A stretch of DNA of 64,000 nucleotides. Source: Hyphomonas neptunium ATCC 15444 (lineage in GTDB: Bacteria > Pseudomonadota > Alphaproteobacteria > Caulobacterales > Hyphomonadaceae). Shown here piece by piece: positions 18,798 to 26,265 of this stretch (positions are counted from its first letter, which is position 1; the number at the start of each line of letters is the position of its first letter). Below the pieces are notes generated by a model, which saw nothing but the letters and a program-made list of their open reading frames with translations, was not told the origin of the DNA and searched no databases. The DNA lies in NCBI RefSeq assembly GCF_000013025.1, contig NC_008358.1, positions 3,038,001 through 3,102,000 of the forward strand. Reading direction: 5' to 3'. A program made the translations under genes and the position numbers.

Positions 18798-19897
18798 CAA
18801 ACCTTTTCCTCAGTCTTCAGTACGCCGCGATCAATCTGGTCACGTTCCATCGATTCAAACAAGGCCTTGAAATTGCCCTCGCCAAAGCCGTCCTTATAGT
18901 CGCCCTTGCGCTGGATGAACTCGAAGAATACCGGGCCAACCTGTGCCTGCGCGAAGATCTGCAACAAGAGGCGCGGCTCGCCGCCCTCGGTCGTTCCGTC
19001 CATGAGAAGGCCGCGTGCCTGCAACGCTTTCACGTCCTCGCCATGCCCCGGCAGGCGCCCGTCGAGCATCTCATAGTAAGCTGGCGGCGGCGCCGTCATG
19101 AACGGCACGCCCAGCTTCTGCAGCCGGTCCCAACAGGCATAAAGGTCGTCACAGATCAGCGCGATATGCTGGATGCCCTCGCCGTTGAACTCCCGCAGGA
19201 ATTCCTCGATCTGGCCGCCGCCACCCTTGCCCTCTTCGTTCAGCGGTATGCGGATCTTCCCGTCCGGCGCCGTCAGCGCCTTGGAGGTGAGGCCCGTATA
19301 TTCGCCCTTGATGTCGAAATAGCGGATTTCGCGGAAATTGAAGAGCTTCTCATAGAAGTCCGCCCAATATTTCATGCGGCCGCCGTAAACATTATGCGTC
19401 AGGTGATCGATCAGCTTGAAGCCTGCGCCCATCGGCGTCTTGTCCACGCCCGGCAGATACTCAAAATCGATGTCATAGATCGACAGCTCATTCGCGCCGG
19501 TGTCATACCGGTCGATCAGATAGATGATCGAATTGCCGATGCCGCGGATGCCGGGAATATGCAGCTCCATCGGCCCGGTCTCCACCTGCACGGGCTCTGC
19601 CCCTTGCGTCAGCAGATGGTCATAGGCTTTGCGCGCATCACGCACGCGAAAGCCCATCCCGCAGGCCGAGGCGCCATGCTCGCGCGCAAAATACCAGGCG
19701 GCAGACTTGGGCTCATAATTGGTGATCAGGTTGATGCCGCCCTGGCGCCACAGCTCGACATCCTTGGAGCGGTGCCGGGCAACCTTGGTGAAGCCCATGC
19801 CTTCAAAAACCGGCTCCAGAATGCCTTTTTCAGGGGCAGAGAACTCAATGAACTCGAATCCATCGAGGCCGGCGGGATTGTCGAAAAGATCAGCCAT
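18797..19897 (-). CDS. hppD: 4-hydroxyphenylpyruvate dioxygenase
   Basis: 366 aa from MADLFDNP, with GGAG 13 bp upstream; an ATG five codons earlier has no ribosome site. It turns 4-hydroxyphenylpyruvate into homogentisate, the entry to tyrosine breakdown. The three Fe(II) ligands of the family are visible: His165 in [10 protein letters not shown], His244 in GIQHIAL and Glu326 in PVFFEFIQR. The QIFAQ and [10 protein letters not shown] segments are also standard. First gene of the minus-strand block; its promoter region is shared with marR and carries a palindromic operator. Confidence 0.96.
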   Translation of the reverse strand: MADLFDNPAGLDGFEFIEFSAPEKGILEPVFEGMGFTKVARHRSKDVELWRQGGINLITNYEPKSAAWYFAREHGASACGMGFRVRDARKAYDHLLTQGAEPVQVETGPMELHIPGIRGIGNSIIYLIDRYDTGANELSIYDIDFEYLPGVDKTPMGAGFKLIDHLTHNVYGGRMKYWADFYEKLFNFREIRYFDIKGEYTGLTSKALTAPDGKIRIPLNEEGKGGGGQIEEFLREFNGEGIQHIALICDDLYACWDRLQKLGVPFMTAPPPAYYEMLDGRLPGHGEDVKALQARGLLMDGTTEGGEPRLLLQIFAQAQVGPVFFEFIQRKGDYKDGFGEGNFKALFESMERDQIDRGVLKTEEKV

Positions 19898-19921
19898 GGC
19901 AAAAGGCTCCATATTGCGCGT

Positions 19922-19956
19922 GTGAAATATATAGTTTCATATGTAACTAATTTCAC
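19922..19956. promoter_or_regulatory. Palindromic operator between hppD and marR
   Basis: AGTTTCATATGTAACT (19933-19948) is a palindrome except for one base pair. Around it GTGAAAT (19922-19928) and ATTTCAC (19950-19956) form an outer, almost concentric inverted repeat, and TGAAA-N7-TTTCA overlaps on the left. It is an AT-rich island in GC-rich DNA, only 25-37 bp from both start codons, so it must overlap the divergent promoters. It is the expected kind of site for the adjacent MarR protein; binding is inference. Confidence 0.75.
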
Positions 19957-19993
19957 GCGTGCCCGCAAGATGCTTCCGATGAGAGAAAACCCG

Positions 19994-20449
19994 ATGTCCG
20001 ACACGCCCCTGCGCCTCTCCACCTTCCTGCCCTTCCGGCTGTCGGTCCTGTCGAACGCCATCTCCCAGAAGATTGCCGAGCTTTATGACCGCGAATTTGG
20101 CCTCTCCATCTGGCAATGGCGCGTCATGGCGGTCACCGCCGACACGCCCGGCATCAGCGCCACCGAAATCGGCCAGCGCACCCAGATGGACAAAGTCGCC
20201 GTCAGCCGCGCCGTCGCCGGTCTCATCGAGATGGGCTATCTCGAACGCCGCCCCTCAGAAGACGACGCCCGCCGCTCCAACCTCTACCTCACCGACGCAG
20301 GCGCGGGCATCTATACGCTGATCGTCCCGCTGGCGAAATCCGAAGAAGCCCACCTCGTCTCCGCCCTTTCAGAATCCGAACAGGCCGAGCTCACCCGCCT
20401 TATGATCAAGCTGGCCAAATCCGCCTCCCCGGACCGCGAACTTTGGTAA
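19994..20449 (+). CDS. MarR family transcriptional regulator
   Basis: 151 aa from MSDTPLRLS, with GAGAG upstream; an ATG at 19979 is a second possibility and the long upstream frame is a shadow of hppD. The winged helix-turn-helix is clear: ISATEIGQRTQMDKVAVSRAVAGLIEMGYL (recognition helix) followed by the wing ERRPSEDDARRSNLYLT. Helices at both ends form the dimer. Divergent from hppD with a shared palindrome, it most likely represses or senses intermediates of the aromatic block. Confidence 0.9.
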   Translation: MSDTPLRLSTFLPFRLSVLSNAISQKIAELYDREFGLSIWQWRVMAVTADTPGISATEIGQRTQMDKVAVSRAVAGLIEMGYLERRPSEDDARRSNLYLTDAGAGIYTLIVPLAKSEEAHLVSALSESEQAELTRLMIKLAKSASPDRELW

Positions 20450-20453
20450 GGGG

Positions 20454-20509
20454 TGTCCGGGAAGTGTCCTGATCTGTCCCGGTTTGTCCGAGATTGTCCT
20501 GATCTGTCC
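20454..20509 (+). repeat. Six TGTCC units phased every 10-11 bp
   Basis: TGTCC occurs at 20454, 20465, 20475, 20485, 20495 and 20505, so five spacings of 11, 10, 10, 10 and 10 bp. The units GTCCTGATCTGTCC repeat exactly at 20467 and 20497. The array starts 5 bp after the marR stop. With one copy per helical turn all motifs face the same side of the DNA. No gene is encoded. It could be a protein-binding array or a decayed tandem repeat. Confidence 0.7.
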
Positions 20510-20538
20510 AAGTCTGGCGCGCCCGTGGCTGGAGTTTT

Positions 20539-20566
20539 GTTGGAGTTTTCCGCAAAAAACTCCAAC
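20539..20566. repeat. Hairpin with GTTGGAGTTTT arms
   Basis: GTTGGAGTTTT (20539-20549) and AAAACTCCAAC (20556-20566) form an 11-bp perfect stem with a 6-base loop. There is no T-run after it. The first 13 bases (GTTGGAGTTTTCC) recur exactly at 20914-20926 inside the next gene. Confidence 0.6.
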
Positions 20567-20664
20567 GGCGCCTATCCACCATTATTTCCGCTGAACCTGC
20601 AGCAAAACCGCGATTTCCAGAAATCTCATCCACCCCCTCCGGGAACGGATCTATACTCCCTCCC

Positions 20665-21033
20665 ATGACACCCCAGATCGCCCGCCTCTACACCCACGTA
20701 TCGCCAATCTTCTGGCCATACCTCTGGCTACAGCTGCGCTGGATCTTCAAACGTCAGGATAAAGAACTCCGCACCCTCCTCATCTCGGTTACCCGCTGGG
20801 GCCAGGTCCACATCGTCCAGGTCGGCGACCATTGGCGCGCCTATCGTAAGCCGGAAGCGGTAAAGCCGGGCTGGGATGATCCGGTCTGGCAAAGCCACAT
20901 ATCTCCAAACCTCGTTGGAGTTTTCCTGGAGGAATCCGAAATCCCTCCAACGGAGGTTTTCGACGGCATCCGCCTCGAAGCGCATCCTGCGCGGGGTCGA
21001 AGGATAAGCGGGCTCACCCCCGACACCTCCTAG
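20665..21033 (+). CDS. Small protein of unknown function, paralogue of the 43.2-kb gene
   Basis: 122 aa, no close ribosome site. A short amphipathic/hydrophobic N-terminal stretch (SPIFWPYLWLQLRWIF) could lie on a membrane. Then come a beta-hairpin-like part (TRWGQVHIVQVGDHWRAYRKP) and WDDPVW. The protein at 43161-43559 shares the same order of motifs (V-P-FWP-L--QL, WG-V-I--GD, YR, WDDP-W). The 3' part of the gene contains several CTCCAA/TTGGAG inverted repeats and diverges from the paralogue. Function unknown. Confidence 0.6.
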   Translation: MTPQIARLYTHVSPIFWPYLWLQLRWIFKRQDKELRTLLISVTRWGQVHIVQVGDHWRAYRKPEAVKPGWDDPVWQSHISPNLVGVFLEESEIPPTEVFDGIRLEAHPARGRRISGLTPDTS

Positions 21034-21131
21034 CCGCGCGCAGCGGGTGGAAATCCGATCAATAAAAACGCAAGCACCGGCCGCGCCCTAAACAGCGCGC
21101 GTTCCGGCCGCAAGCGCTGCCAGAAACCGCC

Positions 21132-22109
21132 CTACCCCGCCCGGCGCCGCCGCTGGCGCAGACCGCGCTCCACCGGCGCGTCCTCCTCCAGCGTAAACCG
21201 CTCCACCAGCCGCGCAATGAACGCCGACAGCTGGTCGCGGATTTCATACGGCGCTTCCATCGGCAGGAAATGCGATGTGCCGCGAATGCCGCGCATCATC
21301 AGCGACGGATTCTGCTGGATGATCTGCGCCCGGACCTTTCCGGAAATCACCGAGTCCCGGTTGGGACGCATGATGACGATAGGAATTTTCTTCTGGCGCA
21401 CCTTCTTCAGCGCCGCCCAGGGCGCATGGCGCTGCGCGCCAAAGGTCTTGGCTTCCCAAGCCGGCGTACAGGTCAGCGCCCAGCGCTGGTTTTCGGCGTC
21501 CTGCGGGCCGGTATCCACCCGGTCGATCCCGTCCAGCAGATAGTCCGCCAGGAACGGCTCGCGCCAGGACTGGAACGCCCCGCGGCCATTATAGGAACTG
21601 AGCGCCTCGCGGAACGATCCGAATTCGGCCCGGCGCTTCTTGGCGCGCGAGGCCATCTTGTTGCGCGCAAACAGCCAGTTATAGGGGGGAAACACATGGT
21701 TCCAGAAATAGGTCTTCCGGGCAAGGATTACCGGATCAGCCAGCACAAGCCCCTTCACCAAATCCGGCCGCTTACCCGCCACCAGCAGCGCCACACAGCC
21801 ACCCATCGAATGGCCGCCCAGCACAACGCCCTGCGGCGCTTCCTTCTCCAGAAACTCGATCACATCGTCGCGGTAGCGGTTCCAGCTGGAAAGCCCGCCT
21901 TTGGTCGGGATCGTCGTGCGCCCATGCCCGCGCATGTCCAGCGCGCCAATGCGGGCCCGCAGGCCCAGCGGCGCCAGCAGCGATTGATAGGTCATGGCAT
22001 TGAAGCCGGTCGCGTGAAGCCAGATGGCGGCAAACGGCTTGATCGGATCGCCAAATTCGATCCCGGTCATCTCGCCGCCCGATTTCATCTCTTCCCGGAA
22101 ACGGCGCAT
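21132..22109 (-). CDS. Alpha/beta hydrolase
   Basis: 325 aa; inner ATGs at 22088 and 22070 are possible starts. Fold signatures: LHATGFNAMTY (oxyanion region, HA in place of HG), DMRGHGRT, the nucleophile elbow GGHSMGG with Ser101, and the terminal His in GTSHFLPME. The C-terminal tail is Arg-rich (RGLRQRRRRAG). No signal peptide, so cytosolic. Substrate unknown; family members include esterases and haloperoxidase-like hydrolases. Monocistronic, divergent from the BlaI-M56 pair with a 322-bp intergenic region. Confidence 0.82.
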   Translation of the reverse strand: MRRFREEMKSGGEMTGIEFGDPIKPFAAIWLHATGFNAMTYQSLLAPLGLRARIGALDMRGHGRTTIPTKGGLSSWNRYRDDVIEFLEKEAPQGVVLGGHSMGGCVALLVAGKRPDLVKGLVLADPVILARKTYFWNHVFPPYNWLFARNKMASRAKKRRAEFGSFREALSSYNGRGAFQSWREPFLADYLLDGIDRVDTGPQDAENQRWALTCTPAWEAKTFGAQRHAPWAALKKVRQKKIPIVIMRPNRDSVISGKVRAQIIQQNPSLMMRGIRGTSHFLPMEAPYEIRDQLSAFIARLVERFTLEEDAPVERGLRQRRRRAG

Positions 22110-22431
22110 CAGCAGGTATCCCCGCCGCGCACACGCGTTGCCTCAAAAGATACCCCCACCTGCGCCTCCCGGAATTCTTTCCTGTCCACTTTCCGCATAT
22201 TGGCGGACGGCGCAACCGACTGGCCCGGTTTCATATCAATACTCCACGCGACTCGCCGGAAAAAACGCCCGGCGTCTGAAAACCCTACAGGACCGTTTCG
22301 CGTAATAGAAGCGACCGCAAGCCGCGCTGCGCAGGCAGGCTCCAGCTTACGCGGAATTCATCTTGCCCCTATTGACCACGCCTGTAGTCGCCGATAATGA
22401 CCACGTATGTAGTCCACGGGAGCCGCGCATC
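22110..22431. other. 322-bp intergenic region between hydrolase and blaI-like gene
   Basis: The left 250 bp hold no gene or strong motif that I can see; the hydrolase promoter should lie here. The right 60 bp hold the blaI-like promoter and both operators, described separately. Confidence 0.5.
22372..22414 (+). promoter_or_regulatory. Promoter with two tandem BlaI-type operators
   Basis: GACCACGCCTGTAGTC (22374-22389) and GACCACGTATGTAGTC (22399-22414) are a direct repeat 25 bp apart, and each is itself a dyad of the form GACYAC-N4-GTRGTC. A good sigma-70 promoter overlaps them: TTGACC (22372-22377), 17 bp, TAATGA (22395-22400). The first operator covers the -35 and spacer, the second the -10 end and likely start site. 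BlaI/MecI repressors bind such TACA/TGTA dyads at their own promoters, so autoregulation is strongly suggested. Confidence 0.85.
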
Positions 22432-22797
22432 ATGATGCAGATTTCAGCCGCCGAACTCGAAGTCATGGGAATCCTCTGGGCAGAGCCGGGCCTTGCTGCC
22501 TCCGATGTCCACGAGAAACTTGGTGACGGAAAAGACTGGAACGTCCGCACGGTGAAAACCTTCCTCGCCCGCCTGGTCGAGAAAGGCGCCGTCACCACAC
22601 GCGAGGATGGCCGCCGCTATCTCTATTATCCGGCGATTGATGAAGCCGAATACAAGGGCAGCGCCGCCGGCCAGTTTGTCGACCGGGTGTTCTCCGGCCG
22701 CGCCGCCCCGCTGGTTGCCCACCTGGCCGATACGCGCGGCCTGACACAAGACGACATCGCCGAACTCGAGAAGCTTCTGGGGGAGCTGAAGAAATGA
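22432..22797 (+). CDS. BlaI/MecI/CopY family transcriptional repressor
   Basis: 121 aa from MMQISAAELEVMGILW, the usual start of the family, with GGGAG upstream; a second ATG follows immediately. The winged helix covers residues 1-75 (DWNVRTVKTFLARLVEKGAV as recognition helix and TTREDGRRYLYYP as wing). The C-terminal helices (GLTQDDIAELEKLLGELKK) form the dimer. In the best-studied systems the repressor is inactivated by proteolysis triggered by the partner BlaR/MecR peptidase, encoded next here with a 4-bp overlap. Confidence 0.93.
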   Translation: MMQISAAELEVMGILWAEPGLAASDVHEKLGDGKDWNVRTVKTFLARLVEKGAVTTREDGRRYLYYPAIDEAEYKGSAAGQFVDRVFSGRAAPLVAHLADTRGLTQDDIAELEKLLGELKK

Positions 22798-24914
22798 TCA
22801 CGCAGGTTCCTGACACCTATCTGTCCCATGCGCTGGAAGCCGCCGTCGCCGCCACGCTTCTGATCCTTCTGGTTCTGGCGATCCGCAAGCCGGTCGCCCG
22901 CCATTTCGGCGCCGGCATTGCCTACGCGCTCTGGCTGCTGCCGATAGCGCGGCTGCTGCTGCCGCCGCTGCCCCATCAGGCCTCCCTCTTCAGCTGGCTG
23001 AAATTGCCCGCCGGCACACCCGAACCCGCCGCCTTCACCGTCCGGGAATCGGCGACAGCGACCCCAGGGGTGCCCGCCCCGCCCGCAGAGGCTGTAACCG
23101 CCGCGCCCCTGGAGATCGTCCCGGCCCCGCCATCGGCAGCCTTCGACATGCCCGCCCCCCATTCTGCGCTCGTGGAGACGCCTGATCTCTTCGTCTATGC
23201 CGGCCTGATCGGTCTCGCAGTCTGGATCGGCGGCGTGCTCTACGTTCTCGCCCGCAGCCTGCACACGCATATGCAGTTCATGGCCATCGTTGAACGCGAA
23301 GGCCTGCCCGTCACCGGCGATCTGGAAGCCTTGTCGATCGAGGTCGCCCGCGAAGCCGGCCTGAAACGGATGCCGCGCGTCGTCACCAGCCTGATCTCCA
23401 GCGGCCCCTTCGTCACCGGCCTCTTCCGCCCGGCGGTCGTCCTGCCCGCCTGGTTTGCGCAGGACTATTCGCGCACCGAAGCGCGCGCCGCCATTGCCCA
23501 TGAGCTCACCCATGTGAAGCGCAGCGATCTCTGGGCGCTCCAGGCGTCTGAAATCTTCGTCGCCCTGATGTGGTTCAATCCGCTCGCCTACATCGCCCGC
23601 CAGGCCTTCCGCACGGACCAGGAAGCCGCTTGCGACGCCGATGTACTCCGCCGCGGCCATGCCAGCCCCCATGCCTATGGCGCCACGCTGGTCAAAGCCG
23701 TCCGCATGCAGATGCCGGCCCGCATTGCGCTGACCACCAGCCTGCCGCTTACCCACGCTCTCAAGGAAAGGCTCAAGCTCATGTCCTATCCCGCCCCTGA
23801 CACACGCCGCCGCTGGATCGGCTTTGGCGCCGCCGTTCTCCTGGGAACCACTGCGCTCGTCGGCACCGCCTCGGTCGCTGCTGCGGGAGAGAAGGACAAG
23901 AATAGCCTCAAGATCGAAAACGGCACGCTCTGGCTCGACGGAGAGAAGGTCGATAACCGTCAGGTCGTTCTGCTCACGGACCCGGTCGAAGGCCTTGTCC
24001 CCAATCCACCCGTGCCTTCGGACATCCACGATCTGTCGATGAGCATTGAAGCGGATGTGGCCGAACTTACAGGACCAGAAGGGCTTGTCGATGTAATCGA
24101 CCTGGCCCGTGATCCGGACTTCCAGGAAATCACGCGCCTGAGCACCGAACTGGCTCTGATGGGCGCAAGCCTTGGCACGGACGCCGCGTTTGAAAGCCTC
24201 AAAATGAATTTTGCCGGCATGTCCGAAGACGAGATCGATGCCTGGGCCGAGGAATTCGAAGCCCGTATGGAAGCCAAGGCAGAAGAAATCGAGGCGCGCG
24301 CCGCTCAGATGGAAGCGGAGATCGAAGCGCGCTCAGCGGTGTTCGAAGCACGTATGGATCATGCCAGCGAAGCCCGCGCCCTGGAAATAGAGCGCCGCGT
24401 CGAGGCCAACGCCGCCCGCATTGAGGCAGAGGCTGCCCGCATCGAAGCCGAGGTTGAGCGTCATTATGGCGAAGAGTTCCAATCCCGGATCGAGGCGCGC
24501 ACCGGACTTATCCCTGAGCTGGCCGAAGAGTGCGCCGCACTTGATCTGGCCGACGGCGAAACCCGGATCATCGAGCGCCAGACGGATGACGGCCACAGCG
24601 TGAAAATCGCCTGCGCCGCCGGTGGCGAGGATGTCCTGCGCGCCGAAACGACGAGGGGCTTTATCAACTCGAATGCTGGCCTCAGCGAAGAAGAGAAAGC
24701 CAAGTTCCGCCAGCATTCGTCCAATAGCGACAAACACACCTTTACCTTCTCCACAAAGACCAGCACTTCGAAAACGCCCGCTGAGCCTTCTCCGCCTGCA
24801 ACCCCAGAAGTGCCAGCGCCGCCGTCGGATCTGCTCGGAGAGGAGAAGCATACGAGCCTCTTTCCTTTTTCCACGGCGTTGAGCCTTAACGAGGAAGCGT
24901 GTGACGCCGCCTGA
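22794..24914 (+). CDS. M56 family membrane metallopeptidase (BlaR1/MecR1-like)
   Basis: 706 aa, overlapping the repressor by ATGA. Membrane segments lie near residues 12-35, 40-58, 140-165 and 340-362. The M56 zinc site is H236-E-L-T-H240 in the cytosolic domain, followed by EAACDADVL with the third ligand. It lacks the penicillin-binding sensor domain of BlaR1. Instead, after the last membrane segment comes an exported Ala/Glu-rich helical region (about 480-565, repeats of EARxE and AARIEAE) and then a Thr/Ser/Pro-rich tail. It probably senses an envelope signal and relieves BlaI repression; the signal and target genes are unknown. Confidence 0.9.
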   Translation: MITQVPDTYLSHALEAAVAATLLILLVLAIRKPVARHFGAGIAYALWLLPIARLLLPPLPHQASLFSWLKLPAGTPEPAAFTVRESATATPGVPAPPAEAVTAAPLEIVPAPPSAAFDMPAPHSALVETPDLFVYAGLIGLAVWIGGVLYVLARSLHTHMQFMAIVEREGLPVTGDLEALSIEVAREAGLKRMPRVVTSLISSGPFVTGLFRPAVVLPAWFAQDYSRTEARAAIAHELTHVKRSDLWALQASEIFVALMWFNPLAYIARQAFRTDQEAACDADVLRRGHASPHAYGATLVKAVRMQMPARIALTTSLPLTHALKERLKLMSYPAPDTRRRWIGFGAAVLLGTTALVGTASVAAAGEKDKNSLKIENGTLWLDGEKVDNRQVVLLTDPVEGLVPNPPVPSDIHDLSMSIEADVAELTGPEGLVDVIDLARDPDFQEITRLSTELALMGASLGTDAAFESLKMNFAGMSEDEIDAWAEEFEARMEAKAEEIEARAAQMEAEIEARSAVFEARMDHASEARALEIERRVEANAARIEAEAARIEAEVERHYGEEFQSRIEARTGLIPELAEECAALDLADGETRIIERQTDDGHSVKIACAAGGEDVLRAETTRGFINSNAGLSEEEKAKFRQHSSNSDKHTFTFSTKTSTSKTPAEPSPPATPEVPAPPSDLLGEEKHTSLFPFSTALSLNEEACDAA

Positions 24915-24983
24915 ACCAGCGCTTTCCGCGCCCGGCAGTTGCGGCTAGGGTCAGCCGGGTAATAACTCCGGAAGGCCCTCCGC

Positions 24984-25430
24984 ATGATGATCCGCTTTGC
25001 CCTGGCCGCTATGGCCCTCGCGTCGCTTGGCGCCTGCGCCACCCAGCCTGAGCCCTGCACCACCGAATGGGTGCAATACCGGACCGACCGGATACTCGGC
25101 CAGTTCGCCTCGGAAAACCGGGGCCTGGTAAACGACCTGCGCCGCCTGACGCGCGAAGATGGCAAGGTCGATCCGGTGCAGAGCATCCTCCTCGCCGCCC
25201 AGGCGGAAGATATCCAGCAATTTGCCCGCAGCTTTGAAACCGTCGTCGTGCCGGAACTGAATTCAGCCATCCAGCAATGTGGCCGCCACGAGAATTTCGT
25301 ACCTGCCTTCACCCAGTTCCTGCGCAATGAAGGCGTGCCCGAAACATCGCTGCAATGGGTCGGGCCGATCCTCGCACTGGTTCAGGTAATGCAGGATGAC
25401 GGGCAGCTCCAGTCCGGCCCGCGCCCCTGA
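24984..25430 (+). CDS. Small lipoprotein, unknown
   Basis: 148 aa with a clear lipoprotein signal (MALASLGAC, lipid Cys at residue 18 or so, two ATGs in tandem at the start). The mature part is helical with two further cysteines (PCTTEW and QQCGRHENF) that may pair. It precedes the kdsB-like gene by 18 bp on the same strand and is likely in its operon. I do not recognise the family. It would sit in the outer or inner membrane facing the periplasm. Confidence 0.7.
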   Translation: MMIRFALAAMALASLGACATQPEPCTTEWVQYRTDRILGQFASENRGLVNDLRRLTREDGKVDPVQSILLAAQAEDIQQFARSFETVVVPELNSAIQQCGRHENFVPAFTQFLRNEGVPETSLQWVGPILALVQVMQDDGQLQSGPRP

Positions 25431-25448
25431 TACGGGGGAACCTGAACC

Positions 25449-26261
25449 ATGCAGACATTGATCGTTGTCCCTGCCCGCTATGGCTCCACCCGGCTGCCGG
25501 GCAAACCGCTCGCCAAGATCGCCGGAAAAACGATGGTCAGCCGCGTCGCCGACCTTGCGCGGCGCGCGGCGGCCAGACTTGGCAAGGGCGCCGAGTTTGT
25601 CGTTGCCACCGATGACACGCGCATCCTGCAATATTGCCGCGACAACAACATAAATGTGGTGATGACCGACCCGGCCCTGCCATCGGGATCAGACCGGGCG
25701 CTCGCGGCTGTGGACGGCTTGGGCATGAGCCCGGATTTCGTGGTGAACCTGCAAGGCGACGCGCCGTTCACACCGGCCGAGCATGTCGTAGCCGTCGTCG
25801 AGGCTCTGGAAAAATCAGGCACCGACGCCGCAACGCCTTACATCCGGCTCAGCTGGGCCGCGCTTGATCAGCTGCGAAATCACAAGGCGCAGACCCCTTT
25901 TTCGGGCACCACGCTGGTCAAAGATCCCAAGGGCCGGGCCATCTGGTTTTCCAAGATCATCCTGCCCGCCATCCGCAAGGAACCGGAACTGCGCAAGCTG
26001 AACGATCTCTCGCCGGTCTGCCAACATGTCGGCCTCTATGGCTTCCGCCTTGATACGCTGCGCCGTTATTGCGCCCTTCCCGAAAGCTATTATGAGCGGC
26101 TGGAAGGCCTTGAGCAGCTGCGCCTGATCGAGAACGGGTTCAGCGTCCAGGCTGTGGAAGTCAAACCCGGCAAGATCGCCATCCCCGGCATCGATACGGC
26201 CGAAGACATTGCCCTTGCCGAGCGCCTTGTGGCCGAGTTCGGCGAGCCGGACGTCGCCTGA
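25449..26261 (+). CDS. kdsB: CMP-Kdo synthetase-like cytidylyltransferase (KdsB family)
   Basis: 270 aa, about 20 longer than typical KdsB. It would activate Kdo or a related sugar acid with CTP for lipopolysaccharide. The opening VVPARYGSTRLPGKPLAKIAGKTM is the nucleotide-binding motif; VVATDD follows. The usual SGTDR region reads LPSGSDRA and the usual QGDEP reads NLQGDAPF, so an acidic residue next to the metal Asp is replaced by Ala. The terminus PGIDTAEDIALAERL is conserved. This is a recognisable but divergent branch; a second, standard KdsB may exist elsewhere. Confidence 0.85.
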   Translation: MQTLIVVPARYGSTRLPGKPLAKIAGKTMVSRVADLARRAAARLGKGAEFVVATDDTRILQYCRDNNINVVMTDPALPSGSDRALAAVDGLGMSPDFVVNLQGDAPFTPAEHVVAVVEALEKSGTDAATPYIRLSWAALDQLRNHKAQTPFSGTTLVKDPKGRAIWFSKIILPAIRKEPELRKLNDLSPVCQHVGLYGFRLDTLRRYCALPESYYERLEGLEQLRLIENGFSVQAVEVKPGKIAIPGIDTAEDIALAERLVAEFGEPDVA

Positions 26262-26265
26262 CAGC

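Noticed and set aside
20454-20509. CRISPR array
   Set aside because: Units are 10 bp, without spacers of normal length or cas genes nearby.
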